A stretch of 21,129 bases of DNA from Oehlia diaphana (lineage: Eukaryota > Glomeromycota > Glomeromycetes > Glomerales > Glomeraceae): NCBI GenBank assembly GCA_003833135.1, contig QZLH01001805.1:1-21129 (forward strand). Direction: 5' to 3'. This document shows positions 1 through 9,899 of this stretch, in pieces. The position numbers were made by a program, and so were the translations under genes. The notes under the pieces were generated by a model. It saw only the letters and a program-made list of their open reading frames with translations, was not told where the DNA came from and ran no database searches. The first letter of the stretch is position 1, and every line of letters starts with the position of its first letter.

Positions 1-1654
1 GTCCAAGTTGTTCACATTTAAAACAATTGGGTTCTTTTTTTTCATATCTGAGTACTGATATATACGATTTGGGTTCTGATTACATTCTTTCGCACGATGA
101 CCTATCTTCCCACAAATAAAACAATAAAATCCTTTAGTGTTATTATTCTGGTCCATTTTTTGTCCTGGATCTCTTTGGCATTCTTTAGCTATATGTCCTA
201 GTGCATAACACTTATAGCACTTAATATTTGACGTCCTGTTACTTCTATAAGGCTGATTAAAATTTTGCAGTGCCCCTTGAATTTTATTATTGTTAGTATT
301 CATTCTATTCCATCTAAAGCTTTTGCCTTCAAACATAAGTGGTCTCCTCATACTATTATTTAAATCAGATATATTTTCAAAAGTAACTTTCAATATATTT
401 TCTCTGCCATTCCCAATTTCCCATACAAAATCCAACTCTTGGCTTTCCTATCAAAGAGGTCTTTATTGAAACTACTTTCTGTAATATCTCTTTCTGTCAT
501 TTTAATACAAGTCTTGTATGCTTTTCTCTTGTCTTTATCCTCGTTACTTAATCTTTCTGGCCATATTTCAGCTCTTTTCTTTCCGATTGGGATTGACCAG
601 GTATTAAAAAAAGTGACATCACAACATGTGACTCTGATCAAAACTCTGAAAGTGTTGTTAAATTTGTATTCAATTCGTTTAATATTAATAACTTCTCCCA
701 AAATTTCTGTAACCGCTTCTATTACTTCATCATTGGAAATAGATTTATCCACTTTCGTTAGCCATATTACTTGTTCACCTAATGTTGCATTAAGACTCAC
801 TATTGGAATAAATTTATATGGAAATTGTTTATCTTCTTTAGATTTTTCCAAAATTTCATCAACCTGACTTGCATGTTTAACTGCTACTGTTACATAGGTG
901 TGTCCATTTACAAAACGCATATCAATACTTGAATAGTCAATGCCATATCTTTGGATTACATCTCTGACGTAATTTATCTTTTGTTGATCATCCACATTTC
1001 CATTTATCATATATGCTTTAAGCCCAATATGGTAATGCTCCTTATTTTCAGTATCTGCTGACCTATGTATCGATAAATTTTTTCCTTTTGTGCTTCGTAT
1101 GCCTTGCATTTGTGTATCATTGGTAACCTCTGTACGATCACGTGACTGTATCACTAGCTTTCTGTGAAGGTTCTCGTTAAAACCAGAAGAAGCAGCATCT
1201 GAGTCATCTAAAATTGTTTTGTCAAAAAGTTCATTACCATCTGTAACTTCTGATGTCTGCGTCTTATTGTCAGTAATTTCTTCATAGTGGTTAGTTTCCA
1301 TGTTACACATGTAATCTTTTTTATATTTATATTGTAAATCCATGACCCTTTGCATTTCTTGGTAATGTTTCCTATCAGTCATTTCTCTCATACTATTCCA
1401 CTTTTGTTTCTCTTCTTCCATACATCTTCTGGCTTCTGCTATCATCATATCTTTAGTTTTATTATAAACCAGTTCTATAAACGTCTTATTACGACTGCTT
1501 GTGAGTCTTCAAGTGCCAAATATTGAGCAATATATTTATCTGTATCCTCCACTGAAAAACCTGCTTCTTCTACTACTTTCAGTTGATCTTCTGAACTTTT
1601 CTTTCCAAAATCTTGTAATAAAGTAACATCTTCTATCGAGATAGATACCCCCAT
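1..1654 (-). pseudogene. Retroelement gag/ORF1-like gene with two CCHC zinc knuckles, frameshifted, runs off left edge
   Basis: The main reading frame spans 390-1448 (352 codons). A charged, probably coiled-coil start (around EEEKQKW and HYQEMQRVMD) leads into a region resembling an RRM-like or gag fold. An upstream open segment begins with ATG at 1654 (MGVSISIEDV) and meets a TAG at 1475-1477; the main frame resumes one base out of phase, so a single-base change near 1478-1484 is likely. A second shift lies near 440-450: the main frame stops at 390-392, while another frame stays open to position 1. That frame holds two perfect CX2CX4HX4C knuckles, CYKCYALGHIAKEC at 178-219 and CFICGKIGHRAKEC at 82-123. 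Tandem knuckles after a basic nucleic-acid-binding region are typical of gag of LTR elements or ORF1 of LINEs. The reverse transcriptase would lie to the left, outside the window, so the class is undecided. The segment is visibly less AT-rich than the DNA to its right. Two frameshifts suggest a dead copy; programmed frameshifting is less likely. Confidence 0.75.
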
Positions 1655-1708
1655 ATTTTCTTTCCGTTAGCAAAAATTTTGGTCTAGGGATCGACAAGAA
1701 AAAGATTT

Positions 1709-2710
1709 CCTATGTAAGTATTATATAAATAAGTAATAATAGAATAACTTATGCTCTATATTATTAAATAATTTTTTAAATAAAGAATTTAGTTTAAATT
1801 ATATGATAAATAAGTAATATTAGAATTAATAAATAACTTACTCCCTATATTATTAAATAATAATTTTTCAATAAAGAATTTAGTTAGTTTAAATTATATG
1901 AAATATTATGTAAATAATAAGTAATAATAGAATTAAATAAATAACATACCATTTATAAAATTAATTATTTAAATAAGGAATTTAGTTAGTTTATATAATA
2001 TGTAAATATTATATAGATAAGTAATAATAGAATAAAGTAAATAACTTATAACTTACAATCTATTTAAATAAAGAATTTGGTTAATTACTAATTATTATAT
2101 AAACAAGTGATAATAGAATTAAATAAATAACTTATAACTTACTATCTATTTAAATAAAGAATTTAGTTAGTTTATATAATATGTAAATATTATATAGATA
2201 AGTAATAATAGAATTAAATAAATAACATACCATCTATAAAATAAATATTTAATAAGAATTTAGTTAGTTTAAATTGTATGTAAATATTATACAAATAAAT
2301 AATAATAGAATTAAATAAATAACTTACGCCCTGTATTATTTTAATTAATATTATGAATAAAGAATTTAGTTAGTTTTAATTATATGTAAATATTATATAA
2401 ATAAAGTAATAATAGAATTAAATACATCACATACCATCTATAAAATAATTTTTTAAATAAAGAATTTAGTTAGTTTAAAATATATGTAAATATTATATAA
2501 ACAAGTAATAATAGAATTAAATAAAAAACTTATAACTTACCATCTATTTAAAATAAAGAATTTATTAGTTAGATAAAATTATATGTAAATATTATATAAC
2601 TAAGTAATAATAGAATTAAATAAATAACATACCATCTATAAATAATTTATTAAATAAAGAATTTAGTTAGTTTAAATTGTATGTAAATATTATATAATTA
2701 AATAATAATA
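1709..2710. repeat. AT-rich tandem satellite, about ten units of 83-106 bp
   Basis: A recurring unit contains TATGTAAATATTATATA, then AAGTAATAATAGAATTAAAT, then AAATAACATACCATCTATAA or AAATAACTTATAACTTAC, then TTAAATAAAGAATTTAGTTA. Counting the GTAATAATAGAAT block, copies fall near 1733, 1816, 1921, 2023, 2109, 2204, 2301, 2407, 2507 and 2605, with a truncated block near 2703. Spacings are 83-106 bp. Two alternating variants are visible: ACATACCATCTATAA (for example near 1942, 2222, 2427 and 2624) and ACTTATAACTTAC (for example near 2041, 2127 and 2527). This hints at a higher-order two-unit organisation. No open reading frame crosses it. The right end is cut by an inserted MITE; the left end touches the gag-like relic. 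Confidence 0.9.
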
Positions 2711-2755
2711 CACCGCCCAGACAAAAGTATCTGGACACCTTCAAAATTTATTAAT
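2711..2755 (+). repeat. Left terminal inverted repeat of the 471-bp MITE
   Basis: This outer repeat pairs with 3137-3181 on the opposite strand. The block ACAAAAGTATCTGGACACCT is identical in both arms. The sequence immediately outside is TA. Confidence 0.9.
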
Positions 2756-3136
2756 AAAACATATGAAAATTGCATTTTTTTAAATCCTTGTATCAGTATA
2801 TTTTCATAATATAATTACTATTTAATTTTAATATTCATGAAGCTAATTGGTTAAATATTTTGAAAGAACTTTTCAAAAATTCCAAGTTTATTTCCATAGT
2901 AAAGTAGTAATTGTAGTATTTACATTGTATATAGAATTTATATATAAACTATTAATAAAAGTTCATTCATAGTTTAAATTTATCTATGAAATAATCATAG
3001 AAACTCTGCATATTTTGATATTATTTTATTAAAAACTATAATCACTTAGCTTTCAAAATTATACATTTTCATAAAAAATCACATGATATTTGATGATTAA
3101 GAAAGATTTCAAAAGAAGTATTTTTATTATATTTAA

Positions 3137-3181
3137 TTAATAAATTTTTGAAGGTGTCCAGATACTTTTGTCCTGGCGGTG
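3137..3181 (-). repeat. Right terminal inverted repeat of the 471-bp MITE
   Basis: This arm is the reverse complement of the left arm, with two substitutions near the tip and a one-base A-run difference. It is followed directly by TA at 3182-3183. Confidence 0.9.
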
Positions 3182-3183
3182 TA

Positions 3184-3614
3184 TGTGCGTATTAATTATA
3201 ATACCCTGAAATTGTACTAATAGTTCGATACTTATCTGTTATTCTTATTTTTTTCTGTGTTCGATTTATTGTTATTAACGAATTATCGTCCTCCCTTTTT
3301 ATCTGCATGTTTACTAACTCGTATTACTTGTCCATTGAATCAACGTGTGTAGGTTCAAACATGAAGAGATAGTATAGATATGACAATCATTGCGATAACG
3401 AAAAGGCTCCAAAGAAATATAGCCAACACATTATTACGAAAAATAAGGATGGTATAAGTATTTCGGAAAAACACTGCCAAATAATTGGATTATACTTTCC
3501 TGATTGCTGTCATCAATTACTATGTCCCCTGTTTTACCTACAATCAATCACGTATGTTCATTGTTGATACATCTCTCACAGCTTTGGTCCATTATTGTTG
3601 TACTATCATAGATA
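3184..3614. other. Spacer, no gene seen
   Basis: Mixed-composition sequence lies between the MITE and the nuclease-like fragment. I found no long open frame, inverted repeat or RNA-like structure in it. Confidence 0.5.
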
Positions 3615-4046
3615 TTATTGTTTAAATTGGTCATTGAAGATCCAAAGAATTTGACCGAAAAGATCTTTAACAGGTTCTAGAAGTTTATCTTTGCTAAGTT
3701 TCCTATCTGTAAGCGGCAGATTTATAGAAGTAAGATTACTTATTTTAACGTTTATAGGTTCCTCTATGCAGTTGGTTTCGATTACTTTAATGATAAACCA
3801 ATTACGTTTAATAGCAGAATGCAGTTGAACTGTATTCTGCGATATATCCTGCTCAATATCATCGTTTTTCGCTTCAGTAATTACTATAATTTTATCGCCC
3901 ATCAAGACAGCCCAATCGACTGGACCTCTGCCAAACGAGTCGACTATTTCATATTCAGGTACAACCTTTATTTCCCATTGAAACAGTAGACAGCTCCGTG
4001 CAACACTCGTTGGGTAGCTTCGCTCGCAGTGGGGATGATAGGGCAA
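3615..4046 (-). pseudogene. PD-(D/E)XK nuclease-like fragment, 143 codons
   Basis: The translated segment contains EYEIVDSFGRGPVDWAV followed by KIIVITEAK, then repeated Q residues (QNTVQLHSAIK). An Asp in GPVDW (about residue 44), a beta strand, and E-x-K (E58-A-K60) reproduce the D...(E)xK catalytic spacing of PD-(D/E)XK nucleases. From general knowledge, related nuclease-like proteins are numerous in Rhizophagus genomes; this assignment is from motif only. The first 25 residues look unlike the rest and the ATG may not be the true start. A perfect GTAAGT donor sits just upstream at 4051-4056, so this could be a downstream exon. The segment between SAIKRN and WFIIKVI looks compressed, as if an internal piece were deleted (inference). 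The C-terminus (VKDLFGQILWIFNDQFKQ) ends at a normal stop. The piece is too short for a complete enzyme of this type, so it is called a fragment. Confidence 0.55.
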
Positions 4047-4055
4047 AGTAACTTA

Positions 4056-4513
4056 CCACCGTAATAACTCATATTAGTCATATACAACATAGTCTATGCT
4101 TTGTTGATACTGAGATACGTCACAACTTTGACCTTGAAATTCTTCTAGTGTCCCAGTTAGAGGCATTAAGCTTGAACGCATCTCGAAGCAGTTGAATGTT
4201 GAAAATTCCAGTGTGAAAAAGTTTGTTGCGGCTTTTCGACAAACAATTCAACACTTGTCCGGTAATATGAAGTCCATGCCACTTTTATTAAATCATTGTC
4301 ATCGGATATTTTAAACGATGTATGAATTTTCTTATCATACTCACCACGGTAAGTACTGATATATTTTTCTTTTGTATCATGAAGTAACGGATATGAGCAC
4401 AAATTAGACTCTTCAACAAAATCTAACGTAAGTTCTTCTCGCCTAGCGACTATCCACTGAAAGTAGCTTTTTTTCGACCATGAATACAGAACAATGTATT
4501 TCTTTTCGTTCAT
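4056..4513 (-). pseudogene. Unrecognised coding-like segment upstream of the nuclease fragment, probably the same broken gene
   Basis: An ATG at 4513 opens 115 codons (begins MNEKKYIVLYSWSKKSYFQW) ending at 4166. The composition is protein-like, with an acidic/aromatic pattern, but I do not recognise a family. Shifting frame near 4225-4235 gives a longer continuation (through EFSTFNCFEM and GTLEEFQGQSCDVSQYQQ) to a stop near 4075, which suggests a one-base change or a missed short intron. A canonical GTAAGT at 4051-4056 follows. The same strand, the order and the roughly 120-bp distance suggest that this and the PD-(D/E)XK piece were one spliced gene. It could instead be two independent fragments. 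Confidence 0.35.
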
Positions 4514-5032
4514 CCGGAATAATCTAAAAATTTCACAAGTTAACGCATTTTATGGTCAATCTATTTTACACATTTTGCACTCTTAGATTGTTACAATTGA
4601 AGATATTTTAGCCGCATGATAAAGTAAATGGAAAGAAATACCATCGGACAATGATTAACTTAAATGGAAAAAAACAGAAAAAAAGCTAATTTTTTCTTTT
4701 TCTAGAATATAACCATGTTTATTATCTTGACCCTTAAAATGGGTTCCGAAAAACATTTTTACCAAGCTATAACAGCAATTTTTGTGATCTCAATTTATTG
4801 ACGACATTTTATATATTCTAAATGAGTTATACTAACGGATATTAATATTAATTTAGATTAACGGAAAAAGGATCATATTATATTATTATGAAAAGAAACA
4901 ATATTTATTAAATTATTTAATAAGCATTTAAAATAAAGTATTACATAAATGAATTATATTAATGTCTAAATAATAATACATACAATATAATTATATTCCC
5001 TATACTAGTTATCAGTTACTCCTCAATAAAAT
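4514..5032. other. AT-rich spacer, 3' flank of the first methyltransferase gene
   Basis: No coding frame or repeat of note. The part next to the methyltransferase stop (4860-5030) is extremely AT-rich, as expected for a 3' flank. Confidence 0.5.
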
Positions 5033-6262
5033 TTATGCAAAGTTTTTAATAAATTTTTTGAATCTTTGATACTTAAACTTGAAAAAAAGTCCTGTAGATG
5101 ACAAATGCTCTAATTGACGCGTAGATTGCGGAGGTCTACATTCTCTACATTCACAAATTTCCTTACTTTCTGTTTCTTTTTTAGCAAAAATTCTATGAAT
5201 ATTATCATAAATATGTTGTTCTTCAAGTTCTTTCATAAAATTATTAACGATTGGATACCATTCCTTTTCATCATAATCACCATCTTCTATCATTATATTT
5301 TTTATATTTTCCGCACCCCATTTGATGATTCCATTATTATTTTTACCTATTTTAAATGTATCATTTTTATTATCACCCCATTCTCCTGTCGGAACATCTC
5401 TTTTTTCATGATTTATAAGTGGAAAATTATTTGTTTCCTTTATATATTGTTCTATCTTTGATGAAATTATTGGTTCAATATTTCTTTTCTGTAAATTCTT
5501 TATAACTGAAAAAAAAGTGAATTAAAAAAAAGGGTTAACATTACATCCACCATATTATAAAGTAAATTAATAAAATTATTTATGAGAATACTTACACCGA
5601 GAAAATACTTTCTTTGTATATTCATTTTTAATATCAAATTTAACATCTTTTTCCATAAATTCGACATAACCACCAATCTTACATACTCTACATATTTCGT
5701 TAATAACAACCTTCCAATCTTTAATAGTATATGAAAAATTCACTAGTCTACAAAATACGTAATCAAAAGTATTATCTTCATAAGGTAAACCATTTTTAAT
5801 TATATTTGCTTGAAGAAATTCGACATTTAAAGGTTTTGTGTGAATAGGGTACGTTGGTACAATATCCACGCCTGTAAATCTAGATTTTGGATATAGTGAC
5901 GCCATTTCCAATATCCACATTGCAGGACCGCAACTATTTGATACAAAAGGATTATTAAAAAAAAATTGCAAATTATTATACAAATTAAATTTAATATAAT
6001 ATTCTTACCCAACATCAAGTACTTTTGTACCTTCCGTCGTTAATAATTCATTTACAGGAGCAGAAAAATGGTTCCCCCAAACATTATAATAAATAATATG
6101 TTGTTGTTGTATTCTATCGAATTCATCATCGTCAACAGGAATTACACTGGAAGGATTGATGTATTTACGATTTCCTTTATAATAAAATGAATTAAAATCT
6201 GGTGGTGGTAATGGAACGCTATCATGTGGTTTATAAATTATATTTTGTCTTGAAATACACAT
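5033..6262 (-). CDS. Class I SAM-dependent methyltransferase, copy 1 (3 exons, 354 aa)
   Basis: Exons are 6262-6009, 5933-5596 and 5505-5033. Intron 1 (6008-5934, 75 nt, GTAAGA...TAG, phase 2) and intron 2 (5595-5506, 90 nt, GTAAGT...CAG, phase 1) both use canonical sites. Joining them restores an uninterrupted frame of 1065 nt. The SAM-binding motif I, VLDVGCGPAMWILEMA, is created across intron 1 (D83-V-G-C-G87). The acidic motif II residue is D108 in FTGVDI. LPYEDNTFDYVF (134-145) and ICRVCKIGGYVEFME (165-179) are the later motifs of the Methyltransf_11/25 type. The fold and cofactor use are clear; the substrate (small molecule or protein) is not. The N-terminal 80 residues contain a proline-rich PLPPPDFNSFYY. 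The C-terminus is lysine- and cysteine-rich (EICECRECRPP) and differs from the paralogue. The first ATG is used. A second copy lies 3.6 kb upstream on the same strand. It is probably a cytosolic enzyme, with no signal peptide or membrane span. Confidence 0.92.
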
Positions 6263-6319
6263 TATGAATTAAATTATAATAGTCTATAAAATTTAAATAT
6301 TGAGAAAAAGAATTATTTT

Positions 6320-6340
6320 TTTTTTCCTAAACCAACGGAC
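6320..6340 (-). promoter_or_regulatory. Box shared upstream of both methyltransferase copies
   Basis: On the minus strand this reads TCCGTTGGTTTAGG followed by an A-run, about 65-75 nt upstream of the ATG. The same position of copy 2 has TCGTTGGTTTGG followed by an A-run (11201-11212). The flanking bases have diverged much more. It may be a core-promoter or factor-binding site; conservation may also simply reflect shared ancestry. Confidence 0.3.
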
Positions 6341-7151
6341 AAAAAAAAAATTCTGACATTTTTATAACATTTTTATATTCTTTTATTAGATTATCCTAAT
6401 TGATTCAAAAAGCTGTCAAATTTTTTATGCATTCAATTGAATGAGAAAAATGAATGAGAATGTTTGATATTTTTTCTTTCTTTCAAAAATGATCGACATC
6501 AAAGCAAATTTTTCCATATATAGAATAATTCAGCATATGGAAACTTTCTAAGGAGTAATGTATGGAATGTATGGAATTTATTTGTAATACAGAAAAGAAT
6601 CACTTCATTGAAGATAGGCTGATCCGGAGTAACACATTTCAAAAAATTACTGCTATTGTGAAACGTGTGAAACATTTTGTATGTTACAATATTTATTAAA
6701 TGTACATAAATGAAATTATAAAAAAATTTAGGGTCTAGAATTTTCTAAAACCATGACTTTTTCATACTTATTTCTTTAAATAAATTAAATTATAAAATTC
6801 TATGTATCATTAAAAAAATAAAAATAAAAAAATTAACGGGTACATTTTTGAAAGTTTGCTTTGACTTTTTTGACAATGAAAACGATGAACTCCTTCAATA
6901 ATTGAGTTTCTTTTTATTTCCGTAAAAAAAATTCCATAAAAAAAAATCAAGTGACCTTATTTTTTACGTTACGAGAATCTAAAAATAATTTTGTGTTCGT
7001 AACGTAAAAATGTGATGTTAAAAAAAGAATTCATTAAATAATAATTAATTCATTTTAATTTATTTTTATATACATTTTTAATGAAGTAAAATTTATTTTT
7101 AGTTATCGATTATTTAATTTATCAGTCTTTGAAAAATAAAAAAAATGAATC

Positions 7152-7297
7152 CTTTAATGATATCTATACGCAAAATACGTAAAGTTTTCGAGATCGGGAA
7201 ATACCTTGGAAAATTTCATCTTTTAATGATATCTATACGCAAAAATACGTAATTACGTAAAGTTATCGAGATCGGGAAATACTTTGGATAATTTCAT
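7152..7297. repeat. Imperfect tandem duplication, units of 68 and 77 bp
   Basis: Unit 1 (7152-7219) and unit 2 (7221-7297) both run from TTTAATGATATCTATACGCA, through TACGTAAAG, to TCGAGATCGGGAAATAC and end at AATTTCAT. Unit 2 has an extra ACGTAATT-type insertion (TACGTAATTACGTAAAG) that makes a short palindrome. Remaining differences are a few substitutions, so the duplication is fairly recent. No coding frame. Confidence 0.85.
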
Positions 7298-8384
7298 AAA
7301 TTTCATAAATCGTAAGTCCTTAAAATATAAAATTTCTCGTTGATTTTTTGCATAAATAATTGATAACGTCGTTAAAAATTAAAATTTCTTCACTTTTTTT
7401 TTCTTATATTATTATATTCTAGAAAATAATAGAGAAGCGTGACGTCATTTTACGTCTTAAGATGATTTACATTGAAATAACGTATGACCTTTAAAATAAG
7501 GAAATTAAACAAACAACGGTTTAACAAACATATTTAGAAATTGATAAAGAAAATTATTTGTAATGTACATTAGATAATCAATAAAATCACTATAATTTTA
7601 AGCTTTTGATAGGCTTTGAGAGGCTTTGATAGATTATGAATCATGATAAGCTAATATTTTTAACGGATGTAACATTTCGGTACCAAGCCATTTAATTGAT
7701 TTTGACTTTGACTTTCAAAAAGAACGTTAAAAAATGTCATTATTTCGAATATTAAATACGAATTTTCTCTTTTTCTATTAAAAATTTCCATATCGTTATT
7801 ATACTTTAAACAATTTTCTCTCTATTTCACTTCATAATTTCCTTCTACCAAATCCTTGAATATTTATGTTGAAGGAAATAATACTGAAAGAATTTCATGC
7901 CATTCGCCCATTCAATTTCTTTAAATGCATGATCAAATTAATTTTTGTTCTGGGCTGAAAAAGAGGAAGGAATTTATTAAAAAATATTTATTAAAAAATA
8001 TTTATTAATTAGATTTTTGATGATATTAAAGCTGTGAAATTCTATCACATCATAAAAGTATAAAATTTTTGATGATCAGATGATGTTTAACATATACCAT
8101 TCGATAGCGAAATTTACAACGAATGATAATTTTAAAAAAATCCTAATTATAAAATTACAAAAATATCCATCGGAGGTTCGTAGCCAATATTTCCTTTTTG
8201 TTAATAAGTAAGTAGGACGCAATGAAAAAAAAAATTAATTGAAAAAATAAATTTTAAATAGAAATAGAAATAAATATTAAATTTTCAACAATATGAAAAC
8301 AATGATCATTTATTATACGCTAAATACTAGTTAGAAATCAATTACATAAAGTAAATAAAAGTAAATAATACTAACTATTTAATA

Positions 8385-8640
8385 TAACCCGCCCAGTTAG
8401 GATAGAATATTGACACTATCTATTTGATGCATGATCTGTCGGTAGATGTATATTTTATGCGAGAACTACTTCCATCTTAGCGAAGAACCTCACAGTTTAA
8501 GAATGGTAACTTCTTATTTGCATTTTATCTCTGAATGTTTTTGTACTCTGAATAATTTGCAAGTATTTCTGCGCCTCTGTATTAAAGGATATCTTAAAAT
8601 ATATCAAGTTTTTAAAGCATTAATTTCCTAAAATCTGTAA
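8385..8640. other. Less AT-rich island with a transposon-end-like left border
   Basis: The border reads AACCCGCCCAGTTAGGATAG then AATATTGACACTATC. It shares CGCCCAG and a GACAC block with the MITE ends at 2711-2740. A 61-codon plus-strand frame (8446-8631) exists. The minus strand reads as protein-like segments separated by stops. No matching inverted end was found in the window, so it may be a truncated element or relic. No function is claimed. Confidence 0.25.
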
Positions 8641-9899
8641 AATTTTCCTGAATAATTCTATAAAATTACGAATAACGATTCCATTACCAAAATTGATTAA
8701 CAGTTTATAACTTCCCACCATTTTTTAATTTTTTTTTTTAAATATTAAAAATAACGATGAAAACGTTCACACTTTTTTTTTTTGTCGAAAATACAAACTT
8801 TTGTGCGATTGTGTAACAAGTTGATATTAGACAATTTCAAGTAATTTTGGATTGTGATTGGAATCCACGGCCCGAACTTTAATCCGAGCATTAACTAAAT
8901 TAAGGAATTATCATCATATCATGAGACATAATCTGGAACACCAGGATCATCTGACCATCTAAACAATAATCATTCATAAGGGCATATTAAACTGCAAAAA
9001 AAAATCGTTATGGACAATAAATGTCTCTTTTAGGAAATTCTGTTCTTTTCTTTTAGAGTACAAAAAAATTACAATCGAATATTAATTTCGTTATTACTAT
9101 TATTATTTTACGCCAAAAAATTTATCGTGAAAAATGAATAAACAATTAATTTAATTAGAAATATTTTAATTAAATGTAAAAGAGAATTAATTTAATTCTT
9201 TTAGTGTATGCAATGTGTATGCAATCATATGTTATTTATCTTTTTTGTCGGAATTAAAGATAAAAAAAAAAGAATATTTTTTTTTTTTTTTACTTCAAGC
9301 TTTCAAGACTGGTCTTTTTTTTAAGTTCGTCCTGTAAAAGTGTGTGATCAAACTATTGAGAATTATCCGTCTTAAATTTTGTCGATCATATAATAAATTC
9401 ACGAAACTTTAAAAAAATACGGAGATGAAATGAAATGACCTTTCAAAGCCGAAGATTAGAAATCAAAACTTAAATTCATAAATCAGCAAATCAAAACAAT
9501 TCAACATTACGACATAATCATCATCAAACTGTAGATCAGATCAAACTTAATCTCATACAAAAACCTAATCAGGTGCGTTAATAGGCTTGTTTCATATCTA
9601 GTTGTTGAGCTTTTTCGTTAATACTGCAATTATTGGTAGCAAGCCTAAAAACCAAAATAATGTTGTTGTTCCAATTTAATGTAGTAGCCAATCAATTTAA
9701 GTTTCAACCGATCAATGAACAGGTTTAATGACGTTCAAAATTAACATATCCCCAAGTCAAACGTTAAAAGAATTCAAAAACCGCATACATATATAATTAG
9801 TTGTGGCATAGTAAAAAAAAACAAAAAATGTTCATATAAATTTTTATTTTTGGTAGTTAAACATTTTCATCATTAAATATAAGTTTATAATAATTGTCC

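Larger units (their letters stand above)
2711..3181. mobile_element. MITE, non-autonomous Tc1/mariner-type, 471 bp, TA target duplication
   Basis: The left end at 2711 reads CACCGCCCAG then ACAAAAGTATCTGGACACCT then TCAAAATTTATTAAT. The reverse complement of the right end, starting at 3181, reads CACCGCCAGG then ACAAAAGTATCTGGACACCT then TCAAAAATTTATTAAT. The inverted repeats match over about 45 bp with two substitutions (positions 8-9) and one A insertion. A TA dinucleotide flanks each side (2709-2710 and 3182-3183), which is the target duplication made by Tc1/mariner/pogo transposases. The 380-bp interior is very AT-rich and has no coding frame, so the element must have been moved by a transposase made elsewhere. 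It sits at the edge of the tandem satellite, with GTAATAATA-type satellite sequence directly outside the left end. Confidence 0.92.
6263..9899. other. Large AT-rich spacer between the two methyltransferase genes
   Basis: About 3.6 kb with no convincing intact gene. It holds the copy 1 upstream box, a tandem duplication at 7152-7297, short duplications such as TTAAAAAATATTTATT near 7976-8010, and a less AT-rich island at 8385-8640 (listed separately). It also holds a minus-strand open stretch around 9678-9598 that would encode a hydrophobic tail (TTTLFWFLGLLPIIAVL) ending at TAG, with no visible start or splice site. The rest is A/T-run sequence. Confidence 0.5.

Noticed and set aside
439..867. 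142-codon plus-strand open frame
   Set aside because: It lies opposite the gag-like coding frame and its hydrophobic, serine/leucine-rich translation is what an antisense reading of that frame gives.
5114..5461. 115-codon plus-strand open frame rich in F, I and Y
   Set aside because: It is antisense to exon 3 of methyltransferase copy 1, which is confirmed by the paralogue and splice sites.
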